From: Lachnospiraceae bacterium Zagget2
GTDB taxonomy: Bacteria; Bacillota; Clostridia; Lachnospirales; Lachnospiraceae
DNA: 38,267 nt
Reading direction: 5' to 3'
Assembly (NCBI GenBank): GCA_001941045.1
Contig: MSHD01000014.1
Span: forward strand, 1-38,267
The translations under genes were made by a program, and so were the position numbers. The stretch's first letter is position 1; each line of letters starts with the position of its first letter. This document shows positions 1 through 7,161 of this stretch, piece by piece. The notes below the pieces were generated by a model, which searched no databases, was not told the DNA's origin, and saw only the letters and a program-made list of their open reading frames with translations.

Positions 1-19
1 GGTACTCATGTTTGAGTAT

Positions 20-720
20 TTACGTCACATCAATCTTATCCGGCCATTGTCCATCGTTCCAGATTGTGATCTTATCATCATAGACCCTGATCTGAATCGG
101 TATCCCGGTCTCATACGCTTTATGGTTGACGAAATTCAACAGCACTTCCCCGAAACCTTCTTTTGGCCATAGGAAGGTTTCTACTCTTTGCAATCCATCG
201 TACGATATCAGCGCTTTCAGGTATTTTGTGTAAATCAGATCGATTGCCTTATCTACCTGCGTCATCAACGGCCCGTGTATATCATCGGAGTAAATAATAT
301 CATCTACCTTATTCTGACCATAAGCTCCGGCCGGCGCAAAATAAGCGATTTTAATATATGCACCGGTCACATACTGTTCCGGATCTGGATGAAACATGAG
401 CGCCGCCGCCCGCACAAGACGTTCATGATCATACAATCATCCGCCGCAGATACTTCCGCCTCCGTCATACGTTTTTTCGCAACCGCTTTCTTTCGGAACG
501 TCGCCATTGCTTCTTTACTCAGATCCTCCACCTTTACATCCGGCATGGGAACAGCGTCCCAGGTCATACGCGCTCTTTCAAGCAAAAAATTCTGCAGTTC
601 AAATCCGTTCAATTCATGAAGGACAGAACCGGAACGTTTGTAGTATTTCCCATCACAGGAAATAGCAAAAGGATACGGCCGAACCGATATTTCAATATAA
701 TTCATGAGCCCATCTGACAT
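20..720 (-). pseudogene. Broken Schlafen/AlbA_2-type ATP-binding protein
   Basis: Two overlapping minus-strand reading frames form the middle of a COG2865-like protein (AlbA_2 putative nucleic-acid-binding domain plus HATPase). The upstream piece (720 to about 440) carries YIEISVRPYPFAIS and the YYKRSGS segment typical of the end of the AlbA_2 domain. The downstream piece (about 436 to 20) carries LVRAAALMFHPDPEQYVTGA, then EVLLNFVNHKAYETG, the ATPase N-box-like segment. Continuity is lost at about 430-445, where a one-base frame change joins SAADD to YDHERLV. The first ~70 residues of the domain are absent: the frame begins in mid-domain, three bases after the stop of an unrelated fragment. 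The C-terminal ATPase and wHTH parts are also missing. An intact relative lies at 5057-6451. This is clearly a remnant. Confidence 0.75.
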
Positions 721-723
721 GAT

Positions 724-897
724 CTAAACCGGAGTTTCCTGCTCAAGCCTGTTTACAGCCGCATATCTGCGATCATCTTTTGAAAGCGTATCTGTACTCA
801 GCAGCCCCCTTGCGAACTGATTCGCTATTTTCGAGGAGACATTTTCCGGCACCTCTGTGCCATAGCGTACATTGATCCCCTGCTGCTCCGTTGCCTT
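724..897 (-). pseudogene. C-terminal remnant of an unrecognised protein
   Basis: A minus-strand frame of about 57 codons ends in TAG at 724-726. It reads NVRYGTEVPENVSSKIANQF, then a charged tail ending RLEQETPV. In-frame TGA at about 898-900 blocks the upstream side, and no ATG with a ribosome binding site is visible. It looks like the tail of a truncated gene abutting the broken AlbA_2 gene. I do not recognise the family. It could also be chance open frame. Confidence 0.3.
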
Positions 898-929
898 TCA
901 TCCATTCCCCATAATAATGGATGCCCTCT

Positions 930-1075
930 GCCAGTCTTTGCACCTCACATATTGTTCATCACAAAATCGCTATTTTTGATCGCCCATTTTTTCACAGAAT
1001 CGCTTATTTTGTATGACCATTCTACATTTCATTGATTTCTATACACCCAGATTTTCTGTGACATAATGCACCCAC
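930..1075. repeat. Dispersed paired-hairpin repeat, copy 1
   Basis: This stretch matches 16247-16457 and 21022-21222 in the same orientation. Shared landmarks in order are a GCCARTCTTTG start, CCTCACATATTGTTCAT, then two successive hairpin-like units built around AATCGCTATTTT and AATCGCTTATTTTGT, then GACCATTCT and CATTTCATTGA. This copy is shorter on the right than the other two. No complete gene is seen inside it. The stretch 900-1118 otherwise holds nothing I can identify. Confidence 0.75.
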
Positions 1076-1118
1076 TTCATGTAAGTTCTATATATCTTTT
1101 GTCAATTATTTCCGCGTA

Positions 1119-1721
1119 CTACCATTTGCGTTCCGAAATCTTCACCGTATTTATTATCCGACTCTTAATATCACATTCAAACACATGGTATTGGCGATCC
1201 AGATATATTTTGTCAAATATAAGCCTTTCGTGAGTTTCCTGGGCTTTGACAAAATCTATAACTTCAAAAATACAATAATCAAATACCTCTAAATATATAG
1301 AGTCCACAAAAATATATAAGAAATTTTCTGGAAAAACCTCCAATGATCCATCATTTAGCTTTTCCAACTTTTTGTTTATTGTTGTTTTAATATGCTCTGG
1401 ATTATCATATTGACCAGTGAAAATTGTCTGACGATTTCCAGCCACATCATCTGAAATTTTTCCACCTAGTTGATGAAAACGTCTAAGCCCCTCCTCAGGT
1501 ATTAAATCCAAGGGAGTATTCTTATATTCTGCTAGGAAAGAACTCATTTTCATCTCTTTCTGAATAGCATCTTGAACCACCTCTATTCCAAATCGCTTGC
1601 TGTGGCTTTTTATATCAGGCCGGTCACTACGATATAAGTCATTCTCATCATAATTAAAATATTCAACAAGCATCTCAAGAGCTAAATCTTCTGTTTTACG
1701 TGAGCCAAACTGTACTTCCAT
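1119..1721 (-). CDS. Uncharacterised protein, possible PD-(D/E)XK-like nuclease
   Basis: A 200-residue soluble protein with no membrane segment. Residues ~35-52 read RPDIKSHSKRFGIEVVQDAI: an acidic residue, a short loop and a hydrophobic strand ending in E-x-x-Q. That layout occurs in many PD-(D/E)XK-like defence nucleases, although the usual lysine is not present, so the assignment is an inference. A GGGGTGAAAG ribosome binding site precedes the ATG. The gene is AT-rich like the two genes to its right and unlike the rest of the window, which suggests transfer. A methyltransferase-like 3' remnant lies directly upstream (1767-1845). It could be the nuclease partner of the DUF4062/HEAT pair at 1860-4713, but it has its own spacing and a possible promoter. 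Confidence 0.6.
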   Translation of the reverse strand: MEVQFGSRKTEDLALEMLVEYFNYDENDLYRSDRPDIKSHSKRFGIEVVQDAIQKEMKMSSFLAEYKNTPLDLIPEEGLRRFHQLGGKISDDVAGNRQTIFTGQYDNPEHIKTTINKKLEKLNDGSLEVFPENFLYIFVDSIYLEVFDYCIFEVIDFVKAQETHERLIFDKIYLDRQYHVFECDIKSRIINTVKISERKW

Positions 1722-1755
1722 TCTTTCACCCCTTGTGCCCTTTTTATCGACAATT

Positions 1756-1783
1756 ACTATACAACCTATATAAATTCAGTTAA
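1756..1783 (-). promoter_or_regulatory. Candidate sigma-A promoter for the 1119-1721 gene
   Basis: On the minus strand TTAACT (1778-1783) and TATAGT (1756-1761) are separated by 16 bases and lie about 35 bases upstream of the ATG. It falls inside the methyltransferase remnant, so this is a reasonable but unproven promoter. Confidence 0.35.
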
Positions 1784-1845
1784 AGTCTGCCCCTTCTCAT
1801 AATTAACCTTCTCCCCATTATCCAAATTAATGTTAATTTGACTTA
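1767..1845 (-). pseudogene. 3'-end remnant of a DNA methyltransferase (PglX-like), copy 1
   Basis: The minus strand reads INLDNGEKVNYEKGQT and then a stop. This closely parallels IALEDGVKVNYEKVQTGRDG at 4741-4932. The L-(D/E)-(D/N)-G-x-K-V-N-Y signature is typical of the C-terminal end of PglX/type II adenine methyltransferases (family knowledge). Only about 25 codons survive. An in-frame stop at about 1850 separates it from anything further upstream. Confidence 0.55.
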
Positions 1846-1859
1846 CTCGTTAATCGTTT

Positions 1860-2420
1860 CTATAACTCCCCCATTTGTTCTTCTTTCATACAGACCATTC
1901 TAACAGCAAAATTAGCGTCCTCTCTGCATTTAGATATAATATAATCTTTTGTTGTATCTGTTAATCCCTGAACATTTTTTAATCTGTACATAATCAGAGT
2001 TTTAATGCGAACACTGTCTGTATTCACTAATTCGATTAACTGATGATTTACAATACTGTAATTTTCTGGTCTTCGAGATAGCGCGAGTAAAATTTTTGTT
2101 GCATTCAATCTAATATCTATATGTTCTGAATGAAGCCATCGTAAAACATTTTGAAGAACTATACCTTCCACTCTGATTGGCAATAAAACATCTTCTGCTA
2201 TTTCTAAATATTCCACCAAAATATTTGTAACTGAAATCGTTGCCGCTATATTGTCCTGAATTAACGGCATTAATTCAAGAATATCTGTATATACATCTAT
2301 ATTCATGGAAGCTCGCAAAAGCTGCATCCCAATTTTTAAAGGAACATTATCAATATTCGACAAAATGACTGAGTAATCGGCATTCTCTATCACTTCCCTT
2401 TCAGTAATTATTTTTTTCAT
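1860..2420 (-). CDS. HEAT-like helical repeat protein, probable detached C-terminus of the DUF4062 protein
   Basis: About 186 residues from ATG at 2418-2420 (an upstream ATG in the same frame lies at 2441). It is built of amphipathic helices of HEAT/ARM type, for example NVLRWLHSEHIDIRLNATKI followed by a repeat with SVRIKTLIMYRLKN. It overlaps the end of the DUF4062 gene by 20 bases. Removing one A from the 7-A run at the junction (plus-strand T run 2411-2417) makes the two frames continuous, and the DUF4062 protein already ends in the same repeat type (LDAIELLICICIKYP). So it is either a coupled second subunit or, more likely, the split C-terminal quarter of one ~950-residue protein. No good ribosome binding site is visible before 2420. 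Confidence 0.6.
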   Translation of the reverse strand: MKKIITEREVIENADYSVILSNIDNVPLKIGMQLLRASMNIDVYTDILELMPLIQDNIAATISVTNILVEYLEIAEDVLLPIRVEGIVLQNVLRWLHSEHIDIRLNATKILLALSRRPENYSIVNHQLIELVNTDSVRIKTLIMYRLKNVQGLTDTTKDYIISKCREDANFAVRMVCMKEEQMGEL

Positions 2421-4713
2421 AAACATTACTGTTACGCGCATAATCTGCCGGATATTTTATGCAAATACAAATGAGAAGTTCTATTGCATCAAGTTTAATA
2501 GCTATACTCTCTTTCGAGGTAAGCGTTTCTGATACTGTAGTTATTAATTCATCCATAGTTGCAGAATCAATTACCTGGTCTTCCTCAAGCAGAATATTTC
2601 TTAAAGTAGCAATTTCGCGTATGCCAGCTGTAAAATATACGCCTCCTTTTCCTTGTTTTTTATTATTTTCCTTAATACGCTCCACATAACCCCGTACAAA
2701 TACAGGCATATCTCGTTTTTCATCTTCTGTAGTTTCCAACCGATAAATACCTTCATAATATTTCGGGAAATATGTAGCCACTTTTTTATCCATCTTATTT
2801 GTCAATAAAGGATTTTGCTTCCTGAGAACATACAAAAATTTGGATTCATAATTAATTTGCGCTCGTTCATTCTCATTTTCAAATATAATATTAATGTGCT
2901 CAATAAGTTTTTTCGCGGATTCATCGTCCATCCTTCTCAAGTCTATATGATTGGCAATAAATTTAAATAAATCTGTATACCAACGACTATAATGTTTATC
3001 AATAAATTGACAGCAAATATCACTGAGCGTATTCTGTGACATTCTGAGTGCAACTCCTGAAAGGCACCTGAAAACGTTTTGTCCAACCGAAATTACATGC
3101 TTTTCATCATTTAGCCACGTAGTAATCTCCGAAACGATGAATTCTTCATAGTACTTAAAATTTTCATCACTCAAGAAATAACCTATTGCTCCAAAAGCTA
3201 ATAATTGACTGCTAAACCTTTCATGTTTTATAGGATGATTAGAACAGAACTCAATAATTGATAAAGCACTATCCGCGGTCATTTTATTTAAGACATCCGG
3301 ATAGGAATTCTGAATCCCCTTAATTTCTTTTTCTTTTCCAGCAAATATCGCGAGCTTATACAAGTTAAGCCTGATATTCCAATCATCCTCTTTGCAACAT
3401 AAATAAAATATAAAGTCTTTTATTTCCTCATAAATAAGCAAAATGTGGGTTAACGACCCATTGTACATAGCCGCAATAAGTACACTTGCCAACATTTCCC
3501 CATATTGTTCCCAATTATTACCTATTGTAACCGAATACGGGGAATCCGTTTTCTGCTTATATAAACCTTCTATGTATTTTCTATGCAATGAATCATGAAG
3601 CCGATCCAAAACGGGATAGTAAAGTGTTTCATTACTTTCAGTCAACTCCGTCTGCGCTGACGGTTCAGAAAACTCATTTCTTGCTGTACACCGCGTCCAA
3701 TGCTGATTGCGCAAGTCGATCAAAATATCGTTGATTATCCATGATGGTTCTTTTAATTCTTTTGCTTCGTTTAACGCTGTTTCAAGATGATCTACACATT
3801 TTTCTATATCACCGGAAAAATATGCTTGAATTGCCTGCCAACGGGTTTGAACGACCTGAAAATAATTACTATCTTGTTGATTTTTCAATTCCTCCAGATA
3901 CATTGCCACATTGAATTGTTTAATAGATTTTCCTTCAAACAACACCTGAAAAATCTGAACGCCCCAATCGTCAAACTCACCGGTTCTTTCACTTTTATCT
4001 GAGATTTTTCTTCGTGATCTTCCTAATGCAAACTGTAAAATACAATCTTTACACCTATCTACATTTTTTAATGTAGATTTGGGAATTGTTAGTAACTGAT
4101 ACTTTTCCGTTCCTACAACATCTTCTCGCTGAATTTCATCAGTGTCACTAGGATTCAAAACAATTTTTCCATCACAATAATAATGATAAACATTAACAAT
4201 ATCTTCAATTAATCCATTAGCACCTTTTTGACTCAACTCCTCAAAGCAGTGTACTGTTTTGCTTTTTGCAAAACGTGCACCCTTGAGACTTTGCTCTAAA
4301 GCAGTTTTTTCTTTACTGGTCTCATCGCAAAAATAATACAGTGCTTTTTTATTATATCTATTTACCGTATCGATTTCTTTCTGCACTCCTGGCGTAATTC
4401 CATCAGCATTATCAATTAAAAAAATACAAATGTCACTGTCCTCTAATGCAAATATATAATGATCACCTGCTGTCAGTGTAGATGCCTCTTCCTCTTCGAA
4501 GATATAAACTTTGGCCAATTGTGTGGCCTCAATAGCCTTTTTCAGTTTTCTACGAACTTTATCATATTTTTCGACGCCACAAATAGAACTAATAAAAACG
4601 TTTATTTTTCGATTTGGAAATATAAAACTCAACTCTAATCGGTTTCTTTTCTTAACGTATTCCCATGAAATCCCACCTAGAGGTGTACTGATTCCAGTTA
4701 ACCTTATGCACAT
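2401..4713 (-). CDS. DUF4062 (TIR-like) protein with long helical C-terminus
   Basis: A 770-residue protein. Residues 37-43 read INVFISS, followed by a helix, SDICIFLID (~93-101) and a TPGVQKEIDTVNRYNKKALY segment (~107-126). This pattern, V-F-(I/V)-S-S, then S-D-I-x-I, then E-x-x-x-A/V plus K-K-x-x-x-Y, is that of DUF4062, a TIR-related fold used in anti-phage and signalling proteins. The remaining ~600 residues are predicted all-helical TPR/HEAT-like sequence without membrane segments, consistent with a sensor or scaffold arm on an effector head. A GAGGGGGA element lies about 13 bases before the ATG. The gene is markedly AT-rich. Its stop lies next to a 7-A run, beyond which the HEAT-like frame 1860-2420 continues. 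An NADase-type effector role is inference. Confidence 0.7.
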   Translation of the reverse strand: MCIRLTGISTPLGGISWEYVKKRNRLELSFIFPNRKINVFISSICGVEKYDKVRRKLKKAIEATQLAKVYIFEEEEASTLTAGDHYIFALEDSDICIFLIDNADGITPGVQKEIDTVNRYNKKALYYFCDETSKEKTALEQSLKGARFAKSKTVHCFEELSQKGANGLIEDIVNVYHYYCDGKIVLNPSDTDEIQREDVVGTEKYQLLTIPKSTLKNVDRCKDCILQFALGRSRRKISDKSERTGEFDDWGVQIFQVLFEGKSIKQFNVAMYLEELKNQQDSNYFQVVQTRWQAIQAYFSGDIEKCVDHLETALNEAKELKEPSWIINDILIDLRNQHWTRCTARNEFSEPSAQTELTESNETLYYPVLDRLHDSLHRKYIEGLYKQKTDSPYSVTIGNNWEQYGEMLASVLIAAMYNGSLTHILLIYEEIKDFIFYLCCKEDDWNIRLNLYKLAIFAGKEKEIKGIQNSYPDVLNKMTADSALSIIEFCSNHPIKHERFSSQLLAFGAIGYFLSDENFKYYEEFIVSEITTWLNDEKHVISVGQNVFRCLSGVALRMSQNTLSDICCQFIDKHYSRWYTDLFKFIANHIDLRRMDDESAKKLIEHINIIFENENERAQINYESKFLYVLRKQNPLLTNKMDKKVATYFPKYYEGIYRLETTEDEKRDMPVFVRGYVERIKENNKKQGKGGVYFTAGIREIATLRNILLEEDQVIDSATMDELITTVSETLTSKESIAIKLDAIELLICICIKYPADYARNSNVYEKNNY

Positions 4714-4740
4714 ATACTGCTTAAATTCCCCCTCTATATA

Positions 4741-5016
4741 TCAGATCTTCGTCAGAAACTGCATCTTCTTCCCGTCTCGCCCCGTCTGCACCTTTTCATA
4801 ATTGACCTTCACACCGTCCTCCAAAGCAATGTCAACCCGGTACAGCGCGATATATCCCAGCTTCACATCATATTCCTGCGTCTCTTTCAATTGTTTCTGG
4901 AGCTTATCCCTGCGCTTCATGGCTCTGACCATCTGTCAACTGTTGCGGTCTTCCTCGATGATCTCAAGCATCTGCTGCATCTCCCACTTAATACCTCCCG
5001 CACACACTACTCTCAT
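4741..5016 (-). pseudogene. C-terminal remnant of a DNA adenine methyltransferase (PglX-like), copy 2
   Basis: The minus strand reads KWEMQQMLEIIEEDRNS, a TGA (4936-4938) where tryptophan would fit, then QMVRAMKRRDKLQKQLKET, a YDVKLGYIALYRVDIALEDG segment, KVNYEKVQ and a final LTKI. The coiled spacer followed by (D/E)DGVKVNY is the usual ending of PglX/type IIG methyltransferases, enzymes that methylate adenine in BREX or restriction systems. All catalytic domains are missing. It ends 27 bases before the DUF4062 gene start, so that gene appears to have followed a methyltransferase gene in its source locus. Confidence 0.6.
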
Positions 5017-5056
5017 ATTTTAATCAGCACCCGTAATGAGACGTTATCCTTATTTT

Positions 5057-6451
5057 TCAGTAATCCTTTACATCCCAATACCCGTAACGCTTGCCACCTT
5101 TTCGCTCAATATCGCCTTTATCAACCATACTTTTTATTACACGTTTTACGGTACTTCTGGAAATCTGAAACTTATCTTCTAACTCTGAATATGTTGTTTT
5201 CGGTCTGGCAGCAAGAATTCTCTTAATTTTCATTTCCAAAGGTTCATCTAAAGGTTCATTCTGAGCCTTTGGCCCTTTAGGAACTGAACCATTGGCACCC
5301 ACATCTGCTCCCCATCCTTCACCACAATGGCGATAAAAGCGAACCGTAAATCCATACTCATCTCCATAATACTCAACCTTGCACCCTGCCTCGTCACAAG
5401 CGTCCTGTATACGCTTTAATCCAGTGGCAAAGCTTTCCATATCCTTAGAATAGTATAAAGTGCGCGTGATCAGCGGATTGCGACGAATCGGTTTACGGAT
5501 TTCCCTGATAAACATTTCCGGCGTCACTCCGTCAGGAAACCTGCCCGGACTGTAAATCTCCATAAAGCTGCGGTAAATCGCCACTTCCACGCTCTGGCCG
5601 GATTCTATCAGGCGATGCGCAAAAGCGTTTATCACCGCTTCTCTGGCAGCATCCACTGGAACTTCCGGAATTTCTTTCCGTTCAAGACTTCCATCAAATT
5701 CCACGCGCCAGTCCATTGCGTCAATGATATACTGAACCGCCTTATCTGCCAGATCAAGAATAGAGCCAGTAAACCTGCGAATGTCAGTAAATGTGAGCCT
5801 TTCATCCGAAGCAAATTTCGCCATCTGAAGCTCGTTGATTCCACAGTCCACAAACAACGCCGCACCGGCATTTAAAAGCTGTCCATCATCTGACAAACCC
5901 AGCTTTGTCATCACCTCCACCGGTTCTTCATTTTCAAAACTGATTCTTCCGACCTTTCTGGCTTTTTTCAAATAGGATTTAAACACATTCTGGTCAATAT
6001 CCGCAATGCCATATTTCGATTTCTGACTTTCCCATGAATAACTAACGCTGTCTCTCTTACGCAGCATTTCTTCATACACAGGCTGCTCCATCACCAAATC
6101 CTCATCCGCAACACGAATACGCGGAATATTATAAGCAAGATACGGCTGCCGCGTTCCGGAAAATTCCACCAGAACGACCGTCCGATCTCCATATCGCTGC
6201 TTCTTAATATCAGGATATACTGTCGGCCGCAAATGATTGCCAATCGCCTGGCTAATCGTGCGGAGTGTCGTATCGTTAATCTCCTGTCCGACAACTGTTC
6301 CATTATTCTTTACTCCAAAGTATAATTTCCCACTCTGATGCTTATTCAGAATGGCTGCCATGGAGATCACAGCCTCTTTCAGCTCGCCAGTACTTTTCTT
6401 AAATTCAATCTGCTCCGTTTCCTCGCCAAGCGAAAATACTTTTTCTTCCAC
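5057..6451 (-). CDS. AlbA_2/Schlafen-like ATP-binding protein with C-terminal winged helix
   Basis: A complete 464-residue protein of the COG2865 type. The AlbA_2 domain spans about residues 10-130: E-x-I-E-F-K at 13-18, a GKLYFGVKNNGTVVGQ turn at 41-56, and YLAYNIPRIRVADEDLVMEQ before residue 125. The GHKL-type ATPase part spans about 265-345, with AREAVINAFAHR as the N-box region and MEIYSPGRFPDG as the G1-like loop. Residues ~405-460 form a helix-turn-helix (TTYSELEDKFQISRSTVKRV). Such proteins act as regulators or defence-associated nucleic-acid-binding ATPases; the substrate is not known. It starts with GTGGAAGAAAAAG context where ATG is at 6449-6451 or an equivalent start codon, downstream of a GAGGGGGA element. 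A methyltransferase-like 3' end lies directly upstream. Confidence 0.8.
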   Translation of the reverse strand: MEEKVFSLGEETEQIEFKKSTGELKEAVISMAAILNKHQSGKLYFGVKNNGTVVGQEINDTTLRTISQAIGNHLRPTVYPDIKKQRYGDRTVVLVEFSGTRQPYLAYNIPRIRVADEDLVMEQPVYEEMLRKRDSVSYSWESQKSKYGIADIDQNVFKSYLKKARKVGRISFENEEPVEVMTKLGLSDDGQLLNAGAALFVDCGINELQMAKFASDERLTFTDIRRFTGSILDLADKAVQYIIDAMDWRVEFDGSLERKEIPEVPVDAAREAVINAFAHRLIESGQSVEVAIYRSFMEIYSPGRFPDGVTPEMFIREIRKPIRRNPLITRTLYYSKDMESFATGLKRIQDACDEAGCKVEYYGDEYGFTVRFYRHCGEGWGADVGANGSVPKGPKAQNEPLDEPLEMKIKRILAARPKTTYSELEDKFQISRSTVKRVIKSMVDKGDIERKGGKRYGYWDVKDY

Positions 6452-6472
6452 GCAAATCCCCCTCTATATTTC

Positions 6473-6499
6473 AGATCTTCGTCAAAATCTGCATGTCTA
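6473..6499 (-). pseudogene. 3'-end remnant of a methyltransferase gene, copy 3
   Basis: On the minus strand ATGCAGATTTTGACGAAG encodes MQILTK and is followed by ATC and TGA. Copy 2 reads MQFLTKI then TGA at its very end. Similarity continues past the stop, through ATATAGAGGGGGA, to just before the start codon of the downstream gene. It is short, but the shared flank makes chance unlikely. Confidence 0.5.
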
Positions 6500-6512
6500 A
6501 GGCTTCTGTTAC

Positions 6513-6550
6513 AAATAATTTTACCATGCTGAGAAGTAATTTACAATTTG
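6513..6550. repeat. 39-bp dispersed repeat, copy 1
   Basis: Shares ATTTTACCATGCTGA, one mismatch, then AAGTAATTTACAATTTG with 8882-8920 in the same orientation. The second copy contains a plausible promoter for the AAA-ATPase gene. This copy lies upstream of the AlbA_2 gene. Confidence 0.6.
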
Positions 6551-6582
6551 ATTCCCCTAAAAGCCGCTCTGATTTTACTGTC

Positions 6583-6613
6583 AAAAAAAACAGGACAGGC
6601 TCCTCACCTGTCC
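6583..6613 (-). terminator. Rho-independent terminator of spoVT copy A
   Basis: On the minus strand GGACAGG, a 7-base loop and CCTGTCC are followed by TGTTTTTTTT. The same hairpin follows every spoVT-derived copy in the window. Confidence 0.8.
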
Positions 6614-6618
6614 CGCTC

Positions 6619-7139
6619 CTACTGCTCCATCTGCTTCCCCAGAAACACCGCCGCCGTGGCCGCGAGCTTCTGCTCCGTCTCGCTCATCTTGCTTCGTTCG
6701 TCCCGCCCCATGAGGACCACCGCGCCAATCGCGTCCCCCTCGCTGATGATCGGACAGATCGTCTCGGCATAGACGCCCTCAGCCGTTTCCTTCACAAATG
6801 GAATGAATTTTTTATCTCCGGCGGCGGCCTGTCGGCTCTCCCGCTCCGTGATCAGCTTCTCCAGCTCGGAACTGATCCGCTTTCCCTGATATTCCTTCTT
6901 CGCTCCGCCCGCTGCCGCGACGACGCCGTCGCGGTCGGTCACGCAGACCGGTCTGCGCCAGGCACTCCGCGTACTGCTGTGCGAAGACGCCCAGCTCCCC
7001 GATCGGGGAATATTTTTTCAGGATGATCTCGCCCTCGCGGTCGGTAAAGATTTCCAGAGGGTCGCCCTCCCTTTATTCTCAAGGTGCGCCGGATCTCCTT
7101 TGGCACGACGACGCGGCCCAGGTCGTCCGACTGTGTCAA
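6619..7139 (-). pseudogene. Truncated, frameshifted spoVT copy A
   Basis: Near-identical to the intact spoVT at 22653-23201 from DDLGRVVVPKEIRRTLRI to the C-terminal KLAATAAVFLGKQMEQ. The first ~11 residues of the AbrB domain are replaced by KIFVPYLTQS, exactly as in copies C and D. A one-base insertion in the CCCTTTATT run (about 7069-7075) and an ~11-base deletion at about 6950 break the frame, giving two partial frames (AbrB part 6939-7139, GAF part 6619-6942). It cannot make a full protein, though the GAF-like C-terminal half is still open. It lies about 23 bases after the stop of the AAA-ATPase gene. Confidence 0.85.
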
Positions 7140-7161
7140 GTAAGGGACAAAAATTTTTCTT

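Noticed and set aside
2411-2417. Classic -1 programmed frameshift site in the DUF4062 gene
   Set aside because: A -1 slip on the A run leads straight to a TAA stop; only a +1 shift or an indel joins the frames, so a standard -1 slippery site is not supported.
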